From Clostridiales bacterium (GTDB lineage: Bacteria > Bacillota > Clostridia > Christensenellales > Aristaeellaceae): 7,224 nucleotides of DNA. The notes beneath the pieces were generated by a model, which made no database searches, was not told the DNA's origin, and worked only from the letters and a program-made list of their open reading frames with translations. A program made the translations under genes and the position numbers. The DNA lies in assembly GCA_022776785.1 (NCBI GenBank), contig JALFHA010000214.1, forward strand, positions 1-7,224, written 5' to 3'. This document shows, piece after piece, positions 1 to 4,502 of this stretch (positions within the stretch are counted from its first letter, which is position 1; every line of letters starts with the position of its first letter).

Positions 1-2
1 TG

Positions 3-689
3 GGCGAGGGGGAGCGCGTGGTATGCGCCCGCTGCTGCGAGGCGCTGTGCGAGCTGGAGCAGCGGCAGGCCGAGCGCGAGGAGCAGGGCATGGAGCCCTG
101 CGCAGAGGGGCTGCGCTATGTATACTCCGCCTATCCGTATACGGGCGCGGCAAAGCAGCTGATCCTGCGGCTCAAGTTTTCGAGCCTGCGCGCGGCGGCG
201 GAGCCGCTGGCCGAGGCGATGGCAGCGCTCCCGGCAGGCGAGGAGGATCTGATTGTGCCCGTGCCCACGACCGCGCAGCGGAAACGCGAGCGGGGCTTCA
301 ATCAGGCGGAGGTGCTGGCGCAGCGGCTTGGCCGCATCTGGGGCATGGAGGCGGCAAATGCGCTCACGAGAACCGATGAGCGCACCCCGCAGGCAGGGCT
401 GAGCGCACAGGCACGCAAGGCGCATCTTCAGGGCGTGATGCGCGCGGACGAGCGCGTTGCCGGCAGACGCGTTTTGCTGGTGGACGACGTATACACCACC
501 GGCGCGACGGCCCGGGAGGCGGCGCGGGCGCTGCTTGCGGCAGGGGCGCTGAGCGTCGGGATGCTGACGGCGGCAAGGACGTCGCAGGAGGATGGAAATT
601 GGCCCGCTTTCCTGCTCTTCTGGCGCGCAAATGCGCGGAAATTGAGACAAGGTGACAGAAATTTCCGCGAATCCGACGGGAAATTGTGA
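3..689 (+). CDS. comFC: ComF/ComFC-family phosphoribosyltransferase-like protein (5' end outside window)
   Basis: The frame is open from base 3 with no stop, so the gene begins upstream; the GTG at 18 lies inside the usual N-terminal cysteine cluster and is unlikely to be the true start. Counting from base 3, cysteines at residues 8, 11, 12 and 16 look like the remainder of the ComF zinc ribbon. Next come a PVP...RKRERGFNQAE segment (nt about 258-309) and the PRPP-binding loop VLLVDDVYTTGAT (nt about 471-509), both hallmarks of the family. ComFC proteins act in the cytoplasm in handling incoming DNA during transformation, and in non-competent bacteria probably in repair or another PRPP-linked role; the exact reaction is not established. 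After the usual family end (LTAAR, near nt 578) there are 36 extra unrecognised residues, which overlap an inverted repeat and look like read-through into former intergenic DNA. The downstream neighbour is the structured RNA, an arrangement known for raiA-motif loci. Confidence 0.92.
   Translation, partial: GEGERVVCARCCEALCELEQRQAEREEQGMEPCAEGLRYVYSAYPYTGAAKQLILRLKFSSLRAAAEPLAEAMAALPAGEEDLIVPVPTTAQRKRERGFNQAEVLAQRLGRIWGMEAANALTRTDERTPQAGLSAQARKAHLQGVMRADERVAGRRVLLVDDVYTTGATAREAARALLAAGALSVGMLTAARTSQEDGNWPAFLLFWRANARKLRQGDRNFRESDGKL
634..669. repeat. 10-bp perfect inverted repeat in the comF tail, with GGAAATT motifs
   Basis: CGCGGAAATT (634-643) is the exact reverse complement of AATTTCCGCG (660-669), with a 16-base spacer. 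The core GGAAATT also occurs in direct orientation at 594-600 and 679-685, giving copies 42-43 bases apart, all just upstream of the promoter at 708. No T-run follows, so this is not an intrinsic terminator. It could be an operator for the downstream RNA promoter or simply a stable hairpin at the comF mRNA end; the sequence alone does not decide. Confidence 0.4.
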
Positions 690-707
690 AAAACTTTCTA
701 AAAGCGC

Positions 708-736
708 TTGCAATTTTTTCCCGTCCCGCTTATAAT
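708..736 (+). promoter_or_regulatory. Strong sigma-A-type promoter of the structured RNA
   Basis: TTGCAA at 708-713 and a perfect TATAAT at 731-736 are separated by exactly 17 bases. Transcription should start near 742-744, just before the first hairpin of the RNA. The promoter lies about 20 bases after the comF stop in an AT-rich stretch that contrasts with the GC-rich surroundings. GGAAATT repeats lie immediately upstream. Confidence 0.85.
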
Positions 737-742
737 AGCACA

Positions 743-981
743 AGGATGAATCCATCGGGTCTGTGGTTGAAAGTCGATGCCAGTCGCAGGCAAAGCGATC
801 CACGTAATCCGGCCAAAGCGCCGGGGAGCATGGTGCGGCTTAGATGTAAGTCCGCCCAGAAGCAATTCTGAGAGGGTCAGTAGTGGGGCACGTCAGCGTG
901 TATGAGCGAACGCTCCCGGCGGCGAGTGTGGGGTCAAAGACCAGGTCAGCCGATTGTTTCATGCCTATCTCTATTTTTTTT
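743..981 (+). ncRNA. raiA: Structured non-coding RNA, candidate raiA motif
   Basis: About 230 bases follow a strong promoter and fold into many compact helices. GATG/CATC pairs at 745-748/753-756. A broken long arm pairs 763-766/800-803, 774-776/796-798 and 778-781/789-792. CCGGC/GCCGG pairs at 809-813/820-824. A bulged hairpin covers 835-855. CAGAA-GCAA-TTCTG (857-870) carries a GNRA tetraloop. AGCGT/ACGCT pairs at 895-899/910-914 and GGTC-AAA-GACC lies at 932-942. ATCGG (754-758) can also pair with CCGAT (950-954) as a long-range closing element, competing with the first hairpin. A T8 run at 974-981 may be the end, although no strong stem directly precedes it, so the RNA may instead continue as leader of the zinc-ribbon mRNA. 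The position after comF is typical of the raiA motif, a conserved Firmicutes/Actinobacteria RNA usually preceding the hibernation-factor gene. I assign the name from context and size, not from a covariance match. Structured RNA is well supported; raiA identity is moderate. Confidence 0.65.
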
Positions 982-997
982 CGGAGGGGAATTTCCC

Positions 998-1294
998 ATG
1001 TATCAGGACAAGACGTTGACCTGCAAAGACTGTGGCCAGGAATTTGTGTTCACCGCCGGTGAGCAGGAGTTCTACGCGGAGAAGGGCTTCCAGAACGAGC
1101 CGACCCGCTGCAAGGCCTGCCGCATCGCCCGCAAGAACAGCCGCCCGGCCACCGGTGAGGCTCAGCAGCGCGAAATGTACGAGACCACCTGTGCGCAGTG
1201 TGGCGCCCCGACTCGCGTGCCTTTCATCCCGAAGAACGACCGACCCATCTATTGCAGCGAGTGCTACGCGCAGCGTCGCGCTTCCCGCTACTAA
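998..1294 (+). CDS. Small double zinc-ribbon protein (zf-trcl-type)
   Basis: This encodes 98 residues with two four-cysteine modules: C9/C12 with C38/C41, and C65/C68 with C86/C89. The N-terminal half (LTCKDCGQEFVFTAGEQEFY, then the CKAC pair) matches the probable zinc-ribbon family common in Firmicutes. The C-terminal half has CAQCG and PIYCSECY, a second treble-clef or ribbon pattern. It is soluble and rich in basic residues, so nucleic-acid or ribosome binding is plausible, but no function is established for the family as I know it. The ATG at 998 is chosen because GGAGGGG lies at 983-989 with 8 bases of spacing; the longer in-frame extension back to 902 runs through the structured RNA and the T8 run. 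It is probably transcribed from the promoter at 708 as the only protein product of that unit. The palindrome GGGAA-T-TTCCC (987-997) overlaps the ribosome binding site. Confidence 0.88.
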   Translation: MYQDKTLTCKDCGQEFVFTAGEQEFYAEKGFQNEPTRCKACRIARKNSRPATGEAQQREMYETTCAQCGAPTRVPFIPKNDRPIYCSECYAQRRASRY

Positions 1295-1306
1295 TATTGA
1301 TGAAAC

Positions 1307-1339
1307 AAGCCCCGTGCCTTTCCCGGCGCGGGGCTTTTT
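1307..1339 (+). terminator. Intrinsic terminator of the RNA/zinc-ribbon unit
   Basis: A 12-bp stem (1307-1318 with 1325-1336; one G-T pair) with a 6-base loop is followed by T5 at 1335-1339. It starts 12 bases after the zinc-ribbon stop codon. Its strength implies that the downstream small genes need their own promoter. Confidence 0.92.
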
Positions 1340-1472
1340 GAATGCGGGAAAGTGCGTCGCCATCGGCCTTCAATCGGGCGGCAAGGCGGATATTTCGCCC
1401 TGACTGCACCTTTGCTCCCTCCGGCAGGCACGTTTTCCCCCGCATGGGCATAGGCTTGTGGGGAGAGGGGGA
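1340..1472. other. Intergenic stretch before the small-gene pair
   Basis: No convincing reading frame and no good housekeeping promoter are visible. CCCCGCA (1438-1444) can pair with TGTGGGG (1457-1463) around a 12-base loop, covering part of the ribosome binding site of the next small gene (GGGGAG, 1460-1465). A CATA at 1449-1452 resembles a mother-cell sigma -10 but is too close to the start codon to serve that gene. The promoter for the small genes is therefore unresolved. Confidence 0.4.
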
Positions 1473-1634
1473 ATGCACGTGGGCGGATGCGGCGCGGGAC
1501 GGGGCAGGCAGCTTGCGGGCATTCTGCTGGTGCTTGCGGGCATACTGCTGGTATTCCTCTGCCTGCCTGCGCGGTTCTTTCTGATTGCGCTGGGCGTGCT
1601 GCTGGTGCTGGCGGGCCTGCTGCTGCTGCGCTGA
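1473..1634 (+). CDS. 53-residue hydrophobic peptide with two membrane helices
   Basis: The ATG at 1473 follows GGGGAGAGGGGG (1460-1471), with the GGGGAG core 7 bases away. The product has a Gly-rich, weakly basic head (MHVGGCGAGRGRQ), a first hydrophobic helix (about residues 14-31), a short Pro-Ala-Arg-Phe turn and a second hydrophobic helix (about 36-52), ending in Arg; it should be a membrane hairpin. The first helix contains LAGILLV twice in tandem. I do not recognise a named family. Comparable small hydrophobic proteins are frequent in Firmicutes and many are sporulation-associated, which the neighbouring SpoVM-like gene 32 bases downstream makes plausible here. That link is inference. 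Codon use is GC-rich like the surroundings. It is easily missed because of its size and because longer frames on the other strand overlap it. Confidence 0.7.
   Translation: MHVGGCGAGRGRQLAGILLVLAGILLVFLCLPARFFLIALGVLLVLAGLLLLR
1512..1553 (+). repeat. Two tandem 21-base units encoding LAGILLV twice
   Basis: In codon register, 1512-1532 and 1533-1553 differ at only two bases (ATT/ATA and GTG/GTA). Both changes are synonymous, so the seven-residue unit is exactly repeated in the protein. The pattern supports the small frame being translated and under protein-level constraint, although recent duplication alone would also look similar. Confidence 0.85.
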
Positions 1635-1666
1635 GGCGCGCAGGGACGGAAACGGGGGAGTGGTCG

Positions 1667-1765
1667 ATGAGCGTTCGGATGGTGTGCATACGCGCGCCGC
1701 GATGCCTGCGCGGGCTGCTGCGGCTGCTGTGCGCAAGGCGCGGACAGAGGAAGACGCAAGCATAA
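1667..1765 (+). CDS. spoVM: Candidate SpoVM, spore coat/cortex morphogenesis peptide (divergent)
   Basis: This encodes 32 residues from the ATG at 1667, preceded by GGGGGAG (1654-1660) with 6 bases of spacing. Residues 8-22, IRAPRCLRGLLRLLC, align without gaps to IKLPKFLGGIVRAML of B. subtilis SpoVM as I remember it. Identical positions are Ile, Pro, Leu, Gly and Arg, and most others are conservative (Lys/Arg, Ile/Leu, Val/Leu). The single proline (P11) sits where SpoVM has Pro9, the residue important for recognising the curved forespore membrane. SpoVM is an amphipathic helix in the mother cell that anchors SpoIVA on the forespore surface. In B. subtilis, spoVM precedes an oppositely oriented rpmB followed by yloU and yloV, exactly the arrangement here. 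Oddities are three cysteines, eight arginines and a longer Arg/Lys-rich tail. No clear sigma-E promoter is identified; a weak CATAC-type element at 1541 within the upstream gene is possible. Family assignment rests on synteny plus short similarity. Confidence 0.72.
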   Translation: MSVRMVCIRAPRCLRGLLRLLCARRGQRKTQA

Positions 1766-1773
1766 CGGAATAT

Positions 1774-1813
1774 GAAAAAAGCGCCTGCTTCTTAAAAAGA
1801 GAAGCAGGCGCTT
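1774..1813 (-). terminator. Intrinsic terminator of rpmB
   Basis: A perfect 14-bp stem (1779-1792 with 1800-1813) has a 7-base loop. Read on the minus strand it is followed by a run of T (plus-strand A run 1775-1780), directly after the rpmB stop. On the plus strand the stem is followed only by TTGGC, so it would be a weaker stop for the convergent spoVM-like transcript. Confidence 0.9.
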
Positions 1814-1830
1814 GGCACGCGAAAAAAGGA

Positions 1831-2022
1831 TTACAGCGCGCGCTCGACCTTGCCGCTGCGCAGGCAACGCGTGCAGACGTTCATGTGGCGAACAGTGCCG
1901 CCCACGGTCACGCGGACACGCTGGGTGTTCGGCAGCCAAACGCGATTGCTCTTGCGGTTGGAGTGGCTGACGTTGTGGCCGCTCATGGCGCCCTTCTGGC
2001 AAACCTCACAAATCTTTCCCAT
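1831..2022 (-). CDS. rpmB: Large ribosomal subunit protein bL28, zinc (four-cysteine) form
   Basis: This encodes 63 residues, the normal bL28 length. Recognisable segments are MGKICEVC, SGHNVSHSNRKSNRVW, LPNTQRVRV and CTRCLRSGKVER. Two CxxC pairs, C5/C8 and C50/C53, mark the zinc-binding (C+) form, in contrast to the cysteine-free form of B. subtilis. bL28 binds 23S rRNA in the 50S subunit. The ATG at 2022-2020 is chosen because AAGGAGG (plus-strand 2030-2036) precedes it; an 11-residue upstream extension has no homology. It is monocistronic, with its own promoter (2065-2093) and terminator, and is divergent from yloU. C+ ribosomal proteins often have zinc-independent paralogues elsewhere; none is visible in this window. 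Confidence 0.97.
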   Translation of the reverse strand: MGKICEVCQKGAMSGHNVSHSNRKSNRVWLPNTQRVRVTVGGTVRHMNVCTRCLRSGKVERAL

Positions 2023-2064
2023 GATCACACCTCCTTCTGGTGCGTAAACAGTCATAACACGGTT

Positions 2065-2093
2065 ATTTTAGCACCCGCGGGCCGATTTGACAA
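2065..2093 (-). promoter_or_regulatory. rpmB promoter
   Basis: On the minus strand, TTGTCA (plus 2088-2093) and TAAAAT (plus 2065-2070) are 17 bases apart. Start would be near 2058, giving a short leader of about 35 bases to the rpmB ATG. An AT-rich inverted repeat abuts the -35 element upstream and could act as an UP element. Confidence 0.8.
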
Positions 2094-2096
2094 GTG

Positions 2097-2130
2097 TTTT
2101 TTGAATTTTGTTTGCGTGAAATTCAAAAAA
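2097..2130. repeat. 12-bp perfect AT-rich inverted repeat between divergent promoters
   Basis: TTTTTTGAATTT (2097-2108) and AAATTCAAAAAA (2119-2130) are exact reverse complements around a 10-base centre. It begins 4 bases upstream of the rpmB -35 box and lies about 65 bases upstream of the yloU -35 box. The lack of GC argues against a terminator; a protein-binding site or UP-element-like DNA is more likely. Confidence 0.7.
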
Positions 2131-2156
2131 ACCGCCTGCAAAACGGAAAAACCGCC
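2127..2156. repeat. Direct repeat AAAAACCGCC, 20-base period
   Basis: The 10-mer AAAAACCGCC occurs at 2127-2136 and 2147-2156, exactly 20 bases (two helical turns) apart, so both copies face the same side of the DNA. A further inverted pair, ATTCAG (2167-2172) and CTGAAT (2188-2193), lies just before the yloU -35 box. Together these suggest a regulatory region, but no known regulator is recognised. Confidence 0.55.
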
Positions 2157-2195
2157 CGAAATCCAAATTCAGGGACAGGTTTTTTTTCTGAATCC

Positions 2196-2224
2196 TTGTA
2201 AAAAAGGGGCTTTTCCTGTATACT
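2196..2224 (+). promoter_or_regulatory. Promoter of the yloU-yloV operon
   Basis: TTGTAA (2196-2201) and TATACT (2219-2224) are separated by 17 bases. Start is expected near 2231. The leader contains a small hairpin, GGTCG-TGA-CGACC (2250-2262), ahead of the yloU ribosome binding site at 2271-2276. Confidence 0.8.
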
Positions 2225-2283
2225 GTACTATGATCCATTGAGATTTCCGGGTCGTGACGACCTTGCGCGAGGAGGGTTTATTT

Positions 2284-2634
2284 ATGGAATGCAAAATCAA
2301 CAACGAGCTGGGGCAGATTACCATCAGTGAAGACGTTCTGCTGAAGGTGGCGGGCTACGCCGCGCTGGAGTGCTACGGCATTGTTGCGATGTCCTCAAAG
2401 CGCGCCAAGGATGGCTTTGTTGAATGGCTTGGCCGGGAAAACCTGACCAAGGGCGTTCAGATCAACGTGACGGACGGTGGAATCGACATCGACCTGTTCA
2501 TCATCGTCGAATATGGCATCTCGATTGTCGAGGTCTGCAAGATCATCAAGTCTCAGGTGTGCTACAAGATTGAGAACATGACCGGCGCCAGGGTGCGCAG
2601 AGTCAATATTTCTGTGGAGGGCATCCGGGTCTGA
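2284..2634 (+). CDS. yloU: Asp23/Gls24-family protein (YloU-like)
   Basis: This encodes 116 residues, close to the usual length of YloU. It shows the Asp23 pattern: a start beta strand (GQITISEDVL), the conserved KVAGYAALECYGIVAMSS helix-turn, a central GVQINVTDGGIDIDLFIIVEYG strand pair, and the C-terminal IENMTGARVRRVNISVEGI. Asp23-family proteins are small cytoplasmic or membrane-associated proteins linked to envelope homeostasis, and are almost always placed before the YloV/FakA-type gene. The ATG at 2284 is chosen because GGAGGG (2271-2276) precedes it by 7 bases; the GTG at 2254 lies in the leader hairpin and is rejected. Only 26 bases separate it from the next gene, so the two form an operon from the promoter at 2196. 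The biochemical role is not established. Confidence 0.95.
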   Translation: MECKINNELGQITISEDVLLKVAGYAALECYGIVAMSSKRAKDGFVEWLGRENLTKGVQINVTDGGIDIDLFIIVEYGISIVEVCKIIKSQVCYKIENMTGARVRRVNISVEGIRV

Positions 2635-2660
2635 GCCCTGACGAACTGGAGGCGAATTCT

Positions 2661-4361
2661 TTGTCACAGCAAACGACGATTGACGGATTGCTCCTGAAGG
2701 AAATGATTATTGCGGGAGCCAATCTGCTGGAGCAGAACAGGGAAGCGATTGACGCCCTGAACGTGTTTCCCGTACCGGACGGCGATACCGGAACCAACAT
2801 GTCCCTGACGATGAAGTCCACCGTCCGGGAGATCGCAGCCCACGACGTGCCCAGCGCCTCGAAGCTGGCCGATATGGCTGCCCGCGGCGCGCTCAAGGGC
2901 GCGCGCGGCAACTCGGGCGTGATTCTCTCGCAGATCCTGCGCGGCTTCGCCCGCGGCATCGACGGCAATGACACCATCGACGCGGCGCTCTTCGCTAAGG
3001 GACTGCGCTCCGGCGCGGACACGGCGTACAAGGCCGTTATGAAGCCCAAGGAGGGCACGATTCTGACGGTCATCCGCGTGATTGCGGAGGATTCCGCGCG
3101 CTATGTCATCAAGCATCCGGACAACCTCCCCGGCCTGCTTGACAAGGTGATTCGCAGCGGCGAGTCGATTCTGGCCAAGACACCGGACATGCTGCCCGCG
3201 CTCAAGCAGGCAGGCGTGGTGGACTCCGGCGGACAGGGTCTGCTGACTGTGCTGCGCGGCTGGCGCGCCGCCTTCAACGGCGAGAAGATCGAGGAGACGG
3301 CCGCGAATGTCGGCGCCGCCGCGACCTTCGAGTTTGAGGACGATCATGACTCCCTCGAGGAGATCAAGTTCAAGTACTGCACGGAGTTCATCATTCAGGA
3401 GATGAACCCCGGCGTCACCGAGGACGATGTGAACCGCTTCCGCACGCGGCTGACGCGCATCGGCGACTGCGTGGTCGTTGTGGGCGATTTCTCGCTTGTG
3501 AAGGTGCATGTGCACACCAATGAGCCGGGCAAGGCGCTGCAATACGCCTGCGAGCTGGGCGAGCTGGTGAACCTGAAGATCGACAACATGGCCGAGGAGC
3601 GCCGCGAGCGCCTGCGTCAGGCGGAGGAGGCCCAGAAGGCCGCCGAGCAAAAGCGCGCGCAGGAGGAGCAGGCCGCGCAGCAGGCCCAAAGCGAGGAGGA
3701 GCTCAAGGAGTACGGCATGGTCGCCGTGTCGCTGGGCGAGGGCTTCTCAAGCATCTTCAGCGATCTGGGCGTGGACCACATCGTCGAGGGCGGCCAGACC
3801 ATGAACCCCAGCATTGAGGACATCCTCGAGGCCGTTTCCGGCGTGGGCGCGCGCACGGTTTTCGTGCTGCCCAACAACTCAAACGTCATCCTCGCCGCGT
3901 CGCAGGCTGCGGAGCTGTCCGAGCGCGAGGTCATCGTTTTGCCGACCAAGAACGTGGCGATGGGCATTGGCGCGGTCATCGCGTTCAATCCCGAGGCCAC
4001 GCCGGAGGAGAACCGCGAGGCCATGACGGCTGCGGCGGAGCAGGTCAAGACCGGGCAGATCACCTTCGCTGTGCGCGATACGGTCTTTGAGGACAAGGAG
4101 ATCAAGGAGGGCGACATCATCGGCATCCACAACGGACGCATTGAGGTCGTCGGCCAGAGCATCCACGATATCGCCATCGAGCTGACGCAGCATGTCGTCG
4201 AGGACGGCGATGCGCTCATCACGATTTATTACGGTCAGGACACGGAGCAGGAGGATGCGGACGCGCTGGGCGAGGAGGTTGCCGAGCTGTTCCCCGACCT
4301 CGATGTGGAGGTGCAGTACGGCGGTCAGCCGCTCTACTACTACCTCATCTCTGCGGAATAA
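2661..4361 (+). CDS. yloV: DAK2-domain/fatty acid kinase FakA-like protein (YloV)
   Basis: This encodes 566 residues. The N-terminal DhaL-like kinase domain (about 8-205) has NVFPVPDGDTGTN with D40, D42 and N46, the Mg-ATP loop, plus GARGNSGVILSQ (80-91) and VVDSGGQGL (186-194). The middle domain carries C240 in KYCTEF and H283/H285 in VKVHVHTNEPG, matching the zinc-site cysteine and histidines I recall for Staphylococcus aureus FakA. The C-terminal third (about 350-566) is the DegV/FakB-like half (LPNNSNVILAA; YYGQD). With a FakB partner, which is not in this window, FakA phosphorylates fatty acids for reuse in phospholipid synthesis. The start is TTG at 2661, supported by GGAGG (2648-2652) and by alignment of the first 14 residues with YloV; the first ATG, at 2703, would cut off conserved sequence. 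Residues 309-350 form a highly charged Ala/Glu/Gln/Arg linker, probably coiled coil. Confidence 0.94.
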   Translation: MSQQTTIDGLLLKEMIIAGANLLEQNREAIDALNVFPVPDGDTGTNMSLTMKSTVREIAAHDVPSASKLADMAARGALKGARGNSGVILSQILRGFARGIDGNDTIDAALFAKGLRSGADTAYKAVMKPKEGTILTVIRVIAEDSARYVIKHPDNLPGLLDKVIRSGESILAKTPDMLPALKQAGVVDSGGQGLLTVLRGWRAAFNGEKIEETAANVGAAATFEFEDDHDSLEEIKFKYCTEFIIQEMNPGVTEDDVNRFRTRLTRIGDCVVVVGDFSLVKVHVHTNEPGKALQYACELGELVNLKIDNMAEERRERLRQAEEAQKAAEQKRAQEEQAAQQAQSEEELKEYGMVAVSLGEGFSSIFSDLGVDHIVEGGQTMNPSIEDILEAVSGVGARTVFVLPNNSNVILAASQAAELSEREVIVLPTKNVAMGIGAVIAFNPEATPEENREAMTAAAEQVKTGQITFAVRDTVFEDKEIKEGDIIGIHNGRIEVVGQSIHDIAIELTQHVVEDGDALITIYYGQDTEQEDADALGEEVAELFPDLDVEVQYGGQPLYYYLISAE

Positions 4362-4369
4362 ACACATAG

Positions 4370-4391
4370 CCCTCCCAGATGGGAGGGTTTT
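4370..4391 (+). terminator. Intrinsic terminator after yloV
   Basis: CCCTCCC (4370-4376) pairs with GGGAGGG (4381-4387) around AGAT, followed by T4. It lies 8 bases after the yloV stop. The short T-run suggests incomplete termination, so some read-through into recG is possible. Confidence 0.85.
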
Positions 4392-4473
4392 CAGGTATTG
4401 CTGCATGGGACTTACTTCATAAACAGCCGCAAAGGCGGGGCATGGGGAAGCACAGAGCCCGGCGGGAGCAGGC

Positions 4474-4488
4474 GCGGCCACTGGCCGC
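4474..4488 (+). other. Compact GC hairpin just before the recG ribosome binding site
   Basis: GCGGCC-ACT-GGCCGC forms a 6-bp all-GC stem that ends 3 bases before the AAGGAGG ribosome binding site (4492-4498). There is no T-run, so it is not a terminator. It may stabilise the recG mRNA 5' region or modulate initiation. The rest of 4392-4473 shows no strong promoter; a weak TATTGC-16-CATAAA arrangement at 4396-4423 is not convincing. Confidence 0.4.
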
Positions 4489-4502
4489 TGTAAGGAGGCG
4501 TT

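Noticed and set aside
686..871. A 61-codon frame after comF
   Set aside because: It spans the promoter and the hairpins of the RNA, lacks a ribosome binding site, and its composition is not protein-like.
743..981. T-box, SAM, cobalamin or c-di-GMP riboswitch as identity of the structured RNA
   Set aside because: None of the conserved sequence elements of these classes could be found, and the comF context favours raiA.
902..997. N-terminal extension of the zinc-ribbon protein back to 902
   Set aside because: It runs through the structured RNA and the T8 run, while the ATG at 998 has an ideal ribosome binding site and starts the conserved domain.
1430..1457. Sigma-K-like promoter (AC, 17 bases, CATA)
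   Set aside because: The predicted start would fall on the ribosome binding site of the 53-residue gene, and the -10 match is only partial; such short matches are common by chance.
1521..1549. Sigma-E-like element (ATT ... CATACTGCT) inside the small membrane gene, upstream of the SpoVM candidate
   Set aside because: The -35 is poor, and the sequence is part of the tandem coding repeat, so the match may be coincidental. Left as a possibility only.
1585..2241. A plus-strand frame of 218 codons across rpmB
   Set aside because: It is antisense to rpmB, passes through the terminator and the divergent promoters, and has no ribosome binding site.
2664..3689. A minus-strand frame of 341 codons opposite yloV
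   Set aside because: Leu/Ala/Arg/His-rich antisense of a well-recognised gene, with no family features.
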